Shown: positions 38,151 through 48,624 of the stretch, piece after piece
How the letters are laid out: every line of letters begins with the position of its first letter
Numbering within the stretch: position 1 is the stretch's first letter
Assembly: GCF_947500655.1 (NCBI RefSeq)
Contig: NZ_CANMSK010000006.1
Span: 116,221 to 180,220, forward strand
DNA: 64,000 nucleotides
Direction: 5' to 3'
DNA from: an uncultured Psychrosphaera sp.
GTDB taxonomy: Bacteria; Pseudomonadota; Gammaproteobacteria; Enterobacterales; Alteromonadaceae
The notes under the pieces: generated by a model
Told to the model about the DNA's origin: nothing
What the model saw: only the letters and a program-made list of their open reading frames with translations
The model's database searches: none
Made by a program: the position numbers and the translations under genes

Positions 38151-38178
38151 TTGGTCTTTAAGGCTACTCAGCTATAAT
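38151..38178 (+). promoter_or_regulatory. pyrB promoter
   Basis: TTGGTC (38151-38156) and TATAAT (38173-38178) with a 16-bp spacer. The leader to the pyrB ATG would be about 35 nt, with no visible attenuator or leader peptide. Confidence 0.65.
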
Positions 38179-38218
38179 CGCACCCAAATTTTTCAGCCCT
38201 TTTAGCGTGGATCTTTGT

Positions 38219-39223
38219 ATGAATTTTTCTGGTCAACATGTACTTTCAGTTAATCAATTTGAGCGTGACAATTTAGAATACATTTTCAGTATTGCTGAAA
38301 AAATGGAGCCCTACGCTAAACGAAAAGTTCGTACTAATGTGTTGGACGGCGCTATTTTAGGCAACCTATTTTTTGAACCATCAACGCGTACCCGTGTTAG
38401 CTTTGGCTGTGCCTTTAACTTGTTAGGTGGTGAAGTTAGAGAAACCACAGGCATGGAAACCTCAGCGTTAGCCAAAGGCGAGTCGTTATACGACACCGCA
38501 CGCGTAATAAGCAGCTACAGTGACGTTATCGCTATGCGTCACCCGCAAGCAGGTTCTGTTGCTGAATTTGCAGAAGGTAGCCGAGTTCCCGTTATTAACG
38601 GTGGCGACGGTGCCAACGAGCATCCAACTCAAGCCTTGTTAGACCTTTATACTATCCAGTCTGAATTACGTGCCTTTGACCAAAAAGTAGATGGCATGCA
38701 TATCGCTATGGTAGGCGATTTAAAAAATGGCCGTACGGTGCATTCTTTATCTAAATTATTATCTATGTATAAAAATGTGCATTTAAGCTTAATTTCACCA
38801 ACTGAATTAGCTATGCCAGATTACGTGATAGACACCCTTGAAAACGCCGGACACAAAGTGACTATTTCAGACAATATGGAACAAAACTTAAATGCGGATA
38901 TTGTTTACCAAACTCGCATTCAAGAAGAACGTTTTGAAAGCCAATTAGAAGCCAACAAATACCGTGGCCAGTTCCGTTTAAACAGCGACATCTACACACG
39001 TTTTTGTAAATCTAATACCGTGATCATGCATCCATTACCGCGTGACTCACGCGCCGACGCGAATGAGCTAGACAACGACTTGAATCAAAATCCAAATCTG
39101 GCTATTTTCCGCCAAGCAGATAATGGCGTATTAATTCGCATGGCGCTGTTTGCTATGACATTGGGCGTGGCTGACAAAGTCGACAAATACCAATGTGAAG
39201 TGCCTTTTTACAGCGCAAAATAA
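38219..39223 (+). CDS. pyrB: Aspartate carbamoyltransferase catalytic chain
   Basis: PyrB makes N-carbamoyl-aspartate from carbamoyl phosphate and aspartate, the first committed step of pyrimidine synthesis. FFEPSTRTRVSF binds carbamoyl phosphate; HPTQALLDLYTI and HPLPRDSRADANELD are the other active-site motifs. The product of about 334 residues is longer than the E. coli chain, and no pyrI regulatory gene follows, suggesting a form without the classical regulatory chain. The ATG at 38219 matches the family start better than a GTG at 38207. A hairpin CCTCAG / CTGAGG (39288-39305) after the stop may end the transcript. Confidence 0.95.
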   Translation: MNFSGQHVLSVNQFERDNLEYIFSIAEKMEPYAKRKVRTNVLDGAILGNLFFEPSTRTRVSFGCAFNLLGGEVRETTGMETSALAKGESLYDTARVISSYSDVIAMRHPQAGSVAEFAEGSRVPVINGGDGANEHPTQALLDLYTIQSELRAFDQKVDGMHIAMVGDLKNGRTVHSLSKLLSMYKNVHLSLISPTELAMPDYVIDTLENAGHKVTISDNMEQNLNADIVYQTRIQEERFESQLEANKYRGQFRLNSDIYTRFCKSNTVIMHPLPRDSRADANELDNDLNQNPNLAIFRQADNGVLIRMALFAMTLGVADKVDKYQCEVPFYSAK

Positions 39224-39286
39224 GCAGATAGAAAATACGCCAGTAAAAAATAAATAGATAAGACAGCAAAAACAAATTCGTCTAAA

Positions 39287-39310
39287 CCTCAGTCATCGGC
39301 TGAGGTATTT
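39287..39310 (+). terminator. Possible pyrB terminator
   Basis: Stem ACCTCAG / CTGAGGT with a short loop followed by ATTTATA. It sits 64 nt after pyrB and just upstream of hemL; the T tail is weak. Confidence 0.5.
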
Positions 39311-39338
39311 ATAACAAACAAATATATTAAGAATCCTT

Positions 39339-40619
39339 ATGAACAAATCTTCAGAGTTATTTGAACAAGCAAAAAAACATATCCCAGGTGGCGTTAACTC
39401 ACCAGTTCGTGCATTTAATGGTGTAGGCGGCACGCCTGTGTTTTTCGCTAAAGCAGACGGCGCATGTGTTTACGACGTAGACGGTAAAGAATATATAGAT
39501 TATGTAGGTTCTTGGGGACCAATGATCTTAGGTCATAATCACCCAGCAATTAAAAAGGCCGTACTAGAAGCAGTAGAAAACGGCTTGAGCTTTGGCGCAC
39601 CAACAGAAGTTGAAGTGACAATGGCTGACAAGGTATGTGAATTTTTACCGTCAGTTGAAAAAGTACGTATGGTTAACTCAGGCACTGAAGCCACAATGAC
39701 GGCAATTCGCCTAGCACGTGGTTTTACCGGTCGTGACAAATTACTTAAATTTGAAGGTTGTTACCACGGTCATGCAGACTCTTTATTAGTTAAAGCGGGT
39801 TCTGGTTTATTGACCATGGGCGTTCCTAGTTCTCCAGGTATTCCTGCCGATGTTGCAGCGCATACCTTAACGGCAGAATTTAATAATTTAGACTCAGTAC
39901 GTGCGCTATTTGAAGCGCAACCTGATGATATCGCTTGTATTATTGTTGAGCCAGTTGCGGGCAACATGAACTGCATTCCACCAAACGACGGTTTTTTACA
40001 AGGTCTTAGAGACTTATGTGATGAATTCAAAGCGGTATTAATTTTTGATGAAGTGATGACAGGTTTCCGTGTTGCTAAAGGCAGCTGTCAGACTCTGTAT
40101 AACGTTAAACCAGATTTAACTACACTAGGTAAGATCATTGGCGGCGGCATGCCTGTAGGCGCATTTGGTGGCCGAGCTGACATCATGGGGCATTTAGCAC
40201 CAGACGGCCCTGTGTATCAAGCTGGTACATTATCAGGTAACCCAGTTGCGATGGCAGCAGGTTTAGCGGCATTAGAGCAGTTAGAAGCAGACGGTTTCTA
40301 CCAAGAGCTAACAGACAAAACCACTTATTTGTTAAATGGCATAAAAGCACAAGCCGCTAAATACAAATTAGCCATGACCACCTCACAAGTTGGTGGCATG
40401 TTTGGCTTATTCTTTACTGACAAAGAAAAAGTCCAAAGCTTTGCAGAAGTAATGACCTGTGATGCAGACAAGTTTAAACGCTTCTTCCACCTATGTTTAG
40501 AACAAGGTATTTACTTAGCACCATCAGCATTTGAAGCAGGCTTTGTATCAGCCGCCCACAGCTATGAGCAGTTGGATAAAACGATTGCAGGGATTGGTAA
40601 GGCGTTAGAGCAGCTGTAG
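39339..40619 (+). CDS. hemL: Glutamate-1-semialdehyde 2,1-aminomutase
   Basis: HemL turns glutamate-1-semialdehyde into 5-aminolevulinate, the C5 entry to haem. The 426-residue length is typical. The class III aminotransferase motifs are clear: [11 protein letters not shown] at the start, [35 protein letters not shown], and K265 in [18 protein letters not shown], the lysine that carries pyridoxal phosphate. GAATCC lies before the ATG. A terminator lies about 215 nt downstream beyond a CGAG-rich repeat. Confidence 0.97.
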   Translation: MNKSSELFEQAKKHIPGGVNSPVRAFNGVGGTPVFFAKADGACVYDVDGKEYIDYVGSWGPMILGHNHPAIKKAVLEAVENGLSFGAPTEVEVTMADKVCEFLPSVEKVRMVNSGTEATMTAIRLARGFTGRDKLLKFEGCYHGHADSLLVKAGSGLLTMGVPSSPGIPADVAAHTLTAEFNNLDSVRALFEAQPDDIACIIVEPVAGNMNCIPPNDGFLQGLRDLCDEFKAVLIFDEVMTGFRVAKGSCQTLYNVKPDLTTLGKIIGGGMPVGAFGGRADIMGHLAPDGPVYQAGTLSGNPVAMAAGLAALEQLEADGFYQELTDKTTYLLNGIKAQAAKYKLAMTTSQVGGMFGLFFTDKEKVQSFAEVMTCDADKFKRFFHLCLEQGIYLAPSAFEAGFVSAAHSYEQLDKTIAGIGKALEQL

Positions 40620-40621
40620 AC

Positions 40622-40833
40622 AAAAAGCAGTTTCGAGCTACGAGTGGCGAGAGGCGAGAGGCGAGGAAAATACAGACCAGTTTCGAGTACAAAACCAGTT
40701 TGAGCTTTTGCTTTTACTCGTACCTCGTACCTCGAGACTCGATTCTCGTTGCTGAAGGAAGTTTCGAGCTGCGAGTGGCGAGTTTCGAGATAAAAGTAGT
40801 GGCGAGATTCGAGAAAAAGCTCGTGGCTCGTGC
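40622..40833. repeat. CGAG-rich dispersed repeat after hemL
   Basis: Same phrases as the rnpB-downstream array: TTTCGAGCTGCGAGTGGCGAG, GCTTTTACTCGTACCTCG and GACTCGATTCTCGTTGCTGAA. It lacks the rnpB-derived 20-mer. No coding frame is credible here. Confidence 0.8.
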
Positions 40834-40873
40834 AAAAGCTTGAATTGGGTTGATACTCTTTTCAAGCTTTTTT
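40834..40873. terminator. Terminator downstream of hemL
   Basis: Eleven-pair stem AAAAGCTTGAA / TTCAAGCTTTT with a 16-nt loop, then a T run. Confidence 0.75.
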
Positions 40874-40941
40874 GTTAATTATTATTCTGGGGATTCATAT
40901 TTGAAAACTACATGTTTTACAAACATTGGAATCCCAAGATA

Positions 40942-41160
40942 TTAATAATCTACTGCAGTTTTCTTTATAAACCTTCCATCATTCTCTAACCCTCCCATAA
41001 AATCAGAAGGTAAAAACCAAAGAGTAAGTATTAATATAAAGAACGTTATCCAAAGGTATTTTTGGGGTAATGGCTTTCTTGTTGGTACCACAACAGTGAA
41101 CAATGGTTGTAGGAAAAAGCAACGATTATCAAGGATGGTTAATACTGCAACAGATAGTAA
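40942..41160 (-). pseudogene. Possible small membrane-protein ORF or remnant without ATG
   Basis: The minus strand has an open frame of about 72 codons with no ATG in a starting position. It contains a convincing hydrophobic helix (YLWITFFILILTLWFLP) after a basic segment (PTRKPLPQK). Starts could only be TTG at 41103 or GTG at 41091, neither with a ribosome-binding site. It may be the tail of a decayed gene or chance. The remainder of 40874-41313 holds only the terminator at 41227-41252. Confidence 0.3.
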
Positions 41161-41226
41161 TCATTAATGTCAGCTATTGACTAAGGCTGTTAACAAACAG
41201 GATTTCACTTTACTATCATTCATAAA

Positions 41227-41252
41227 AAATGCCGCTAAAAAGCGGCATTTTA
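41227..41252. terminator. Terminator of giant lipoprotein E
   Basis: Perfect stem AAAATGCCGCT / AGCGGCATTTT; it can work on both strands. The stem core equals that of the terminators of lipoproteins A and C. Confidence 0.85.
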
Positions 41253-41313
41253 AATGATGTATATTTACTCTGTCATCTCATACCACCGCACAAGATGACA
41301 ATCACGCAGTGAT

Positions 41314-44300
41314 TTAAGGTTCTAAACCATCATCAGTAATATTCCAACCAAAAGTACTCTCTAGCAGGTCACGTGCTGCACTAGCACTATCACTATAATA
41401 ACTATCAACCCCTAAAGTCACGTTTTCCTGTACGGTTTGAGCACTCCATCCAATAAGTAGTGCATCGTAATTAGCCACCGATAAATTAGCGTTAGAAAAC
41501 ATACTACTCATTCTAGTAACAGATTCAATGTTCCAGTTACTAATATCTTGGTCGAAAGCGACTGCACCTTGGAACATGTATTGCATTTCCGTCACATTAG
41601 ATGTATCCCAACGACTAATATCTTGATTGAAAACGCCTGCATATCGGAACATGTATTGCATTTCCGTCACATTAGATGTCTCCCACTCACTAATATCTTG
41701 ATTGAAAGCGACTGCACTGTCGAACATGTATCCCATATTCTCCACATTAAATGTATCCCAACCGCTAATATCTTGGTTGAAAGCGGCTGCATCTGCGAAC
41801 ATGTTATCCATTCTCGTCACATTAGATGTATCCCAACCGCTAATATCTTGGTTGAACAAGGCTGCGCCCTCAAACATATTAGCCATATTGGTGACATTAG
41901 AAGTAATCCATTCGCTAATGTCTTGATTAAATTTACTTGCGCCCGAGAACATGCTGTACATATTCTGCACATTAAACAGGTTATACTTCCAATTATCTAA
42001 TGGCTGATTAAAAGCAGTGGCACCATTAAATATATAATTCATGGTTGTTACACTAGAAACATCCCACGCATTAATATCCTGATTAAAAGCACTAGCCCCA
42101 CTAAACATAGCAGACATGTTTGTGACATTTGACACATCCCACTGACCAATATCTTGATTGAAAGCCCTTGCGTTGTAAAACATTTGAGTCATAACAGTGA
42201 CATGAGGAGTAATCCATTCGCTAATATCTTGATTAAATTTACTTGCGTTCACGAACATGCTGTTCATAGTTGTCACATTATACAGTTTATCTTGCCAACC
42301 ATCTAATGGTTGATTAAAAGTAAAGGCTCCAAAAAACATGCTAGTCATGTCGGTCACACTAGAAACGTCCCACGCGTTAATATCCTGATTAAAGATTGCA
42401 GCATTATAAAATATTGAATTCATACTGGTTACACTAGAAACATCCCAAGCACTAAGGTCCTGGTCGAACGCTTTAGCATTTTTGAACATGTTGCGCATAT
42501 TTGTGACGCTCGAGGTGTTATCACTCCAATCTCCAATAGGTTGATTGAAATATTCAGCGCCTTCCAACATACTTTGCATTGTAGTAATAGTCGATACATC
42601 CCAACTACTAATATCGCTATTAAAGTTGGTAGCATCCTTAAACATTTCGTTCATGCTGGTCACTTGATGTAGTACTGGTGAATCTGTCGCTGTAATTTCT
42701 AGGTTCTCAGCCCCTTCAAACGCACTGTCCATACTTGACCAAATGTTATTCCCCCAAGCTGTAACCTCAGTAAGCTTAGAAGCAATTGATGAAGTACCGT
42801 TTATGTACAACCTTGGGAATGGACCTGTTATTTGTACTGTGTATGTACCTGCCACAGCATAAGTATGCGTTGTGCTACCGGTTTGATTCTCTTCAACAGC
42901 ACTACTGTCCCCCCAATCAATCGAATAATCATAACCTGAACTAGAAGTCGGTATCGTTAAATCAAGATCATCAGCCGGAATTTCCCAAGTCGTAATAAAT
43001 GGCGTTGCTGCAACGACATTAACAATACGAGTTACTACCGTTTCATTGCCTGCAGCATCAGTGGCGGTATATGTTAATTCATTCTCGCCTGTTGTCGTCG
43101 TATCAACGCTACCAGTTACTACAACAGTAAGTTCGCCATCACGTTCATCATAAGCAGAAAAACCTAATTCGTTAAAGCTAAAGTCTTGAGTCCAGTCGAT
43201 GGTATTGCCGCCTGTTAAGGTGATAACTGGCTCAGTACCATCAGTATCTAACACTTGAACAGTACGCGTAACACTTCCGACATTACCGGCAGCATCGGTT
43301 GCTGTGTACGTTATCTCATAATCGTCTTCTACGGCAGTATTTACAGTGCCAGAAATAACAACGTTAACAATACCATCTCGCCAATCTTCTGCTCTAGCGT
43401 CTAACTCGGTATAAGGCGTATTTATAGTAAGCTTGATGACAGCGTCACCATTTAAAGTAACAACCGGAGGAGTGGTATCAACAGGGACGATAACTGTACG
43501 CGATGTTGTCACCGTATTCCCTGCTGCATCTGCTGCCGTGTAAGTAATGGTGTAGGTGCCAGTTACTCTATAATCCACTATTCCAGAGATGACTGGAGTT
43601 AATATACCGTCTCTTTCATCAAGTGCTGTTACGCCCAGATCAATATACGCTTCATCTTGACCTAACGTAATGGTAGGTGCGCCGTTTAAAGTTAAAACAG
43701 GATCAATAGTGTCAGCCTCAATCACATTCACAGTACGCGTTATAACGTCTTCATTACCCGCTGCATCTCTTGCGGTATAAGTGACGGTGTATTCACCTAG
43801 TGTTGTGGTGTCAACTGTTCCGCTGATTATAGTGACTGGCATAGCACCGTCGCGATCATCAATAAACAGAGCGCCAAGCTCAACATAATCAGTGCCTACT
43901 GAAATAGTCACATTAGACTCACCAATTAAAGCCACTTCTGGGCTAACGCTATCAGCTTCTGTTGGTAGCAATCCCTTATCAGAAATAGTCCAATTGAAGT
44001 CGTTTACTAGTTTATCTCTAGCGTCGCTAGATGCTGCGCTGTAGTATGAATTAACGTTTAAATTTACAGATGTCTTTAGTTTTTGCTGGCTCCACGCGAT
44101 CAATAACGCATCATAATTAGCCACTGACAAATGAGCATCAGTAAACATGTTATCCATGAGCCTCACGTTTTTCACTTGCCAGCTACTTATATCCTGATTA
44201 AAGTATTTAGCGTTTTCAAACATACTTACCATGCTATCGACGTTAGATACATCCCATTGGCTTAAATCTTGGTTAAAGTCTGTTGCACCTTCAAACATCG

Positions 44301-45615
44301 ATTCCATGTCGGTAACGCTTGTAACTACCCAGCCACCAATATCTTGATTAAAGGCTTCAGCATCACGAAACATATAATCCATTGCTGTAACATTGCTAAC
44401 ATCCCACCCACTAATATCTTGATTAAAAGACTCAGTATCATAGAACATACTTTGCATTTCAGTGACATTGGAAACATCCCACTGGCTAATATCACTATTA
44501 AATGAATAGGCTCGGTAAAACATATCCGACATATCCGTTACGTGACTCAAATCAGGTACATCAGTTGCGTTAACAACCATATTATTTGCCGAATGGAACG
44601 CTTGAGACATACTCGACCATTGATTATTACCCCACTGTTCAACCGATAATAATTTATCATTATCATAACCACTGCTGTCAAAATCAGAATACAAACGAGG
44701 GAATCTGCCGGTAATTTTTATTGTATAAATGCCAGGAACTTCATAAGTATGAGTTTTACCTTCAGTTTGATTATACTCAATAGTGCCATCCCCCCAATCA
44801 ATGGTAAAATCGTAACCAGTGCCTTGTGTGCCAATTTTTATTTGATTGTCATCTGACGCATCACTGCCAGCACTTGGGTGGTCAGTTTGCCATGTTGTAA
44901 TAAATGGTGTTGGGGCGGCCACCGTAATAGTACGAGTTACAACAGCTTTATTACCACTAGCGTCGGTTGCTGTGTAGGTCACGACATAAATGCCGACCGC
45001 ATCAAGGTTTATATTTTCTTCGCCTGTAATAACAACATCAACTTCACCATCTATAAGGTCAACTGCCGTTGCACTACTTGATTCATAAACATTGTAAGGA
45101 CTGCCAAAAACAAAACTTACATCTGAAGGATCTTCCAACGTAATAACAGGTGCTGTTATATCAGCAACCGTTATTGTACGCGTTGCACTAGCTGTATTAC
45201 CCGCAGCATCAGTCGCTGTGTAAGTGATAGTGTAAGTTGCAAATACGGATGTATCTATCTCATCCAAACCAGTTGTGATTACATCAACATTACCATCTGT
45301 TTCATCATTAGCTGTAGCGCCCAAATCAGAATATGTACTGCCAAGTCCAATCGTTACTTGAGCATCGCCATTTAAGGTTATAACAGGAGCTGTTGTATCT
45401 ACAATCTGTTCACTGTCAGAATCATCAACAGGTACTTCTATTACCGTATCATCGTCAGGTGTAGACGAACCACTACCCCCACCACAAGCGGTTAATACGC
45501 TTGAAAAAGCAATAACAGCAAGTATACGTATGCTTTTCTGCGTTATATTAGACATGTTTATTTTAATAAACCGATTGCCAAAAAGACCGAAAGTTGTGAG
45601 TGTGGATAAAAACAT
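41314..45615 (-). CDS. Giant lipoprotein E: DUF5011, PKD and BspA/DUF285 repeats (1433 aa)
   Basis: A distant paralogue of lipoproteins A-C, on the other strand and 16.5 kb away. The signal ends with lipobox VLTAC (C44). Order: two DUF5011 domains (about 72-238), a PKD-like segment (about 272), DUF285 repeats (360-500), four DUF5011 domains (562-868), a second PKD-like segment (about 905) and about 16 DUF285 repeats (988-1392). An ATG at residue 21 would give a more usual signal length, but the conserved AAAGGAAA ribosome site stands before the first ATG, so I keep that start. It shares the identical domain plan, but the signal peptide and leader have diverged. Confidence 0.87.
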   Translation of the reverse strand: MFLSTLTTFGLFGNRFIKINMSNITQKSIRILAVIAFSSVLTACGGGSGSSTPDDDTVIEVPVDDSDSEQIVDTTAPVITLNGDAQVTIGLGSTYSDLGATANDETDGNVDVITTGLDEIDTSVFATYTITYTATDAAGNTASATRTITVADITAPVITLEDPSDVSFVFGSPYNVYESSSATAVDLIDGEVDVVITGEENINLDAVGIYVVTYTATDASGNKAVVTRTITVAAPTPFITTWQTDHPSAGSDASDDNQIKIGTQGTGYDFTIDWGDGTIEYNQTEGKTHTYEVPGIYTIKITGRFPRLYSDFDSSGYDNDKLLSVEQWGNNQWSSMSQAFHSANNMVVNATDVPDLSHVTDMSDMFYRAYSFNSDISQWDVSNVTEMQSMFYDTESFNQDISGWDVSNVTAMDYMFRDAEAFNQDIGGWVVTSVTDMESMFEGATDFNQDLSQWDVSNVDSMVSMFENAKYFNQDISSWQVKNVRLMDNMFTDAHLSVANYDALLIAWSQQKLKTSVNLNVNSYYSAASSDARDKLVNDFNWTISDKGLLPTEADSVSPEVALIGESNVTISVGTDYVELGALFIDDRDGAMPVTIISGTVDTTTLGEYTVTYTARDAAGNEDVITRTVNVIEADTIDPVLTLNGAPTITLGQDEAYIDLGVTALDERDGILTPVISGIVDYRVTGTYTITYTAADAAGNTVTTSRTVIVPVDTTPPVVTLNGDAVIKLTINTPYTELDARAEDWRDGIVNVVISGTVNTAVEDDYEITYTATDAAGNVGSVTRTVQVLDTDGTEPVITLTGGNTIDWTQDFSFNELGFSAYDERDGELTVVVTGSVDTTTTGENELTYTATDAAGNETVVTRIVNVVAATPFITTWEIPADDLDLTIPTSSSGYDYSIDWGDSSAVEENQTGSTTHTYAVAGTYTVQITGPFPRLYINGTSSIASKLTEVTAWGNNIWSSMDSAFEGAENLEITATDSPVLHQVTSMNEMFKDATNFNSDISSWDVSTITTMQSMLEGAEYFNQPIGDWSDNTSSVTNMRNMFKNAKAFDQDLSAWDVSSVTSMNSIFYNAAIFNQDINAWDVSSVTDMTSMFFGAFTFNQPLDGWQDKLYNVTTMNSMFVNASKFNQDISEWITPHVTVMTQMFYNARAFNQDIGQWDVSNVTNMSAMFSGASAFNQDINAWDVSSVTTMNYIFNGATAFNQPLDNWKYNLFNVQNMYSMFSGASKFNQDISEWITSNVTNMANMFEGAALFNQDISGWDTSNVTRMDNMFADAAAFNQDISGWDTFNVENMGYMFDSAVAFNQDISEWETSNVTEMQYMFRYAGVFNQDISRWDTSNVTEMQYMFQGAVAFDQDISNWNIESVTRMSSMFSNANLSVANYDALLIGWSAQTVQENVTLGVDSYYSDSASAARDLLESTFGWNITDDGLEP

Positions 45616-45760
45616 TAAATTTTCCTTTAATTAGCATTAAGCTAATACAGCAATAAAGTAGTTGTAAATTAGTCCATGATAGGTAAAGTCATCTTCTTTA
45701 CCGGGTAGTATGGAAAGTCGCGCATAATACTGTACCAGTTAGTAATGGTCAACATTCATT
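45616..45760 (-). promoter_or_regulatory. Shared lipoprotein leader, copy 5 (diverged)
   Basis: The 5' UTR is still recognisable on the minus strand (GCTGTATTAGC, then TAATTAAAGGAAA). The two palindrome positions have decayed to TACCGGGTAGTA (45699-45710) and TACCAGTTAGTA (45733-45744), each with one good half-site, 34 bp apart. Control by the same regulator is less certain than for copies 1-4. Confidence 0.6.
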
Positions 45761-45841
45761 GCACAATTTACATACTACTTTTGATGTTTAAACAAACTAA
45801 CATTAAGTAAGATTTTGATATAGCAGGCTTTAAAGTATAAA

Positions 45842-46220
45842 TTCGGTATATCAGCTGTAAGCAAACTTCGAGATAGAAGTAGTTGCGAGATAAAAGCAGT
45901 TTCGAGCTACGAGAGGCGAGAGGCGAGAGGCGAGAGGCGAGGAAAAGATAGAGCTGTTTCGAGTACAAAACCAGTTTGAGCTTTTGCTTTTACTCGTACC
46001 TCGAGACTCGTTTCTCGTTGCTGAAGGAAGTTTCGAGTGGCGAGTGGCGAGTGGCGAGTGGCGAGAAAAAGATAAAGCTGTTTCGAGTACAAAACCAGTT
46101 TAAGCTTTTACTTTTGCTTTTACTCGAAACTCGATTCTCGTTGCTGAAGGAAGTTTCGAGTGGCGAGGAAAAGATGGAGCAACTTCGAGACTCGAATCTC
46201 GTCACTCTTAGCTCGCAGCT
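45842..46220. repeat. CGAG-rich repeat block with 7-bp tandem repeats, after mrcB
   Basis: Several copies of the CGAG-rich unit. It contains GAGGCGA repeated four times near 45908-45942 and GAGTGGC repeated four times near 46035-46063, each a pure 7-bp microsatellite, plus alternate phrases ACTCGATTCTCGTTGCTGAAGG. No credible gene; the short open frames across it are by-products of the repeats. Confidence 0.8.
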
Positions 46221-46229
46221 GCTCTTCTG

Positions 46230-48509
46230 TCATTTCAAAAAATCAAAAAACGAGGGACATTCTTTAATTTGATCTGATTTTGAGGCCACTTCGGCTTTTC
46301 TAATTGGCAGTAAAATATAGTCACCACATTCACCGGAAAGGATCTCACCTGTATTTAAATCTACTGGGTAAACATCAATATCATTTGGTTTTGGCGTGAC
46401 AATAGACTCCGCCTTTCTGGCGGCTTGTAAGTCTAAGAATATAGTTACCGCCCCTTGGCTACCCGTAAGTTTAACCGGTGAGTTATCGTCTTTGCCTATC
46501 CAAATAGTGGTTAGCTTATTTTGGTCAAACCCCATAAACCAACTATCTCTTGAGTCGTCGGTGGTGCCGGTTTTACCTGCATATTGCACATGTGGGTAAT
46601 ACATACCTAAACGTTTTCCGGTGCCCACTTCGGTTACTTGTTTTAGTCCTTCATTAAGTAGGTAACTGGTGGAGTAGTCGGCCACCTCCGTAACGTCTTT
46701 AGATTTACTCCAAATAGAAAATCCATTAACGTCGGTAACATCAAGTATTGCAGAGCTTGTTAACTTTTGACCGTAACTTGCAATAGGTTGCAACATTTTA
46801 GCAACATTAAGCGGCGACATAGGCACAGCGCCCAACAAGATAGATGGGTATTTAGGTATATTTTGCTCTACACCTAGCGAGTTTAATGTTGATATCACCT
46901 TATCTAAGCCTAATTCCAAGCCCAAATGCACGGTTGGTAAGTTGATAGAATTAACTAAACCTTGCTGTAATAGCACGGACTCAGAGGTGGTTTTATCGTA
47001 ATTTTGCGGTTGCCACTGATCTCCCTGATTGTTTTTCATGGCAAGGGCTTTATTAGATAACACGCTGGCAAAGTTATATTTTTTTGATTGCAGTGCAGTT
47101 AAGTAAATAACGGGTTTGACTAAAGAACCAATATTACGGTTGGCATCTAGCGCTCGGTTAAAGCCAAACGAGTTTGGATTTTTATCACCCACTAACGCCA
47201 TAATACTCGCGTTGGAATTATCGATAGAAACAACGGCACCGTTGATATCTTTTAAGCTGTATTTGTTTTCTAATTTTCTAACACTACGGCCAAATAACTT
47301 CTGGTAGTTTTTCTGTAACACAGGATCAAGGCCTGTGAATACTAACAAGCCGTTGGCACTGTATTCATCAACTTCAAGCTCTTTTAACTCACGTTCTACT
47401 AGCTGCATATAGGCCGGGTATAACTCTCTACCTTTGGTTTTTTGCTGTCTTATCACCATAGGTTTAACGATATATTTCTCATATTCCGCACTGTCTATTA
47501 CGTTTTCAGACACCATTAACTGCAGCACTAAATCTCTGCGTTTTTTGGCACGTTCTACATGCCTAGTTGGATTGTAATATGACGGGCCTTTGACAATAGC
47601 AATCAATAAGGCGAATTCGTGCTGCTGTAATTCCACCAGCGGCTTACTAAAATAGAACTTACTGGCTAAGGCAAAACCATGTACTGCACGACTGCCATTT
47701 TGGCCTAAATAAATTTCATTAAAATAGGCTTCCAAAATGTCATCTTTACTAAATCGGTAATCTAGAATTAATGCGGTTATGGCTTCTTTGAATTTTCTAA
47801 GGTAAGTTTTTCTATTGTCATTTAACAATAGGTTTTTAGCTAACTGTTGCGTAAGTGTACTGCCGCCTTGCACTTTTCGACCAGCAACTAAATTGGCCCA
47901 CAATGCTCGTAAAATAGCAAAAGGCGATACACCATGATGATGATAAAAGTTTTTATCTTCCACCACCAATAACGTATCTATCATCCATTCTGGCACTGTG
48001 GCTAAATTGATAATGTCGCGGTCTTCATTTTTAGAGTTGGTTTTACGGGAAATTAATAAAGGGTCTAAGCTTTCAATACTAGACAATAACCACTGACCGT
48101 CTTGCTCGCGTTGTGCCGAGACAATACGGTCGTCACTAAATTCTACTTTTAATTTTTTAGGTTCAAGCTGGTCGTCAACGTAAATAAATCCACGGCGGTA
48201 AACTTCTACCGTTTGGCCTGACACGCTGTACTGACCTGGCTCTACAGCGTTATCGACTTGCCTATAACTCAGAATCTTAAGCTCAGCGACTAATTCATTT
48301 TTAGGTAAAAACTTGTGTTGATACAAGGTCAAAGGACGAGCAAATACCTTAACGGGCGTTTCCCATTTTTGTCCTGTCATACGGGTTTGTACCCAAGCAT
48401 CCATGTAAATAACATAAAATGCTAAAACAATAGATACCAAAACAATGACTTTTAAAAAACGGACACTCCATTTTTTTAGGAACTGATTAGGGTCAACCGA
48501 CTCTGTCAT
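46230..48509 (-). CDS. mrcB: Penicillin-binding protein 1B (bifunctional)
   Basis: MrcB polymerises and crosslinks peptidoglycan in the periplasm. The 759-residue protein has a cytoplasmic tail, one membrane anchor (about 18-38), a UB2H-like segment, a GT51 transglycosylase domain with catalytic E184 in VEDKNFYHHHG and the motif GGSTLTQQLAKN, and a transpeptidase domain with S462-K465 (SLVK), SIN, and KTGT. It is the target of LpoB-type activators; LpoA, partner of the sister enzyme PBP1A, is encoded in this window too. In E. coli hrpB is its direct neighbour; here an ABC operon lies between them. Confidence 0.96.
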   Translation of the reverse strand: MTESVDPNQFLKKWSVRFLKVIVLVSIVLAFYVIYMDAWVQTRMTGQKWETPVKVFARPLTLYQHKFLPKNELVAELKILSYRQVDNAVEPGQYSVSGQTVEVYRRGFIYVDDQLEPKKLKVEFSDDRIVSAQREQDGQWLLSSIESLDPLLISRKTNSKNEDRDIINLATVPEWMIDTLLVVEDKNFYHHHGVSPFAILRALWANLVAGRKVQGGSTLTQQLAKNLLLNDNRKTYLRKFKEAITALILDYRFSKDDILEAYFNEIYLGQNGSRAVHGFALASKFYFSKPLVELQQHEFALLIAIVKGPSYYNPTRHVERAKKRRDLVLQLMVSENVIDSAEYEKYIVKPMVIRQQKTKGRELYPAYMQLVERELKELEVDEYSANGLLVFTGLDPVLQKNYQKLFGRSVRKLENKYSLKDINGAVVSIDNSNASIMALVGDKNPNSFGFNRALDANRNIGSLVKPVIYLTALQSKKYNFASVLSNKALAMKNNQGDQWQPQNYDKTTSESVLLQQGLVNSINLPTVHLGLELGLDKVISTLNSLGVEQNIPKYPSILLGAVPMSPLNVAKMLQPIASYGQKLTSSAILDVTDVNGFSIWSKSKDVTEVADYSTSYLLNEGLKQVTEVGTGKRLGMYYPHVQYAGKTGTTDDSRDSWFMGFDQNKLTTIWIGKDDNSPVKLTGSQGAVTIFLDLQAARKAESIVTPKPNDIDVYPVDLNTGEILSGECGDYILLPIRKAEVASKSDQIKECPSFFDFLK

Positions 48510-48624
48510 ACTTTATTATTCTCATGGTTTACAATTAAAAATCGCGAAAAGTGATACTGTCATTTATTGTGACAAATTCATATATTTAAAGGCGATTATA
48601 AGCTGTTTATCTTTTTATATCAGC

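Noticed and set aside
45976..46272. 98-codon open frame in the CGAG repeats
   Set aside because: Its translation is only repeats of SSGEWRVASGE type, caused by the DNA repeats; no start signal and no family resemblance.
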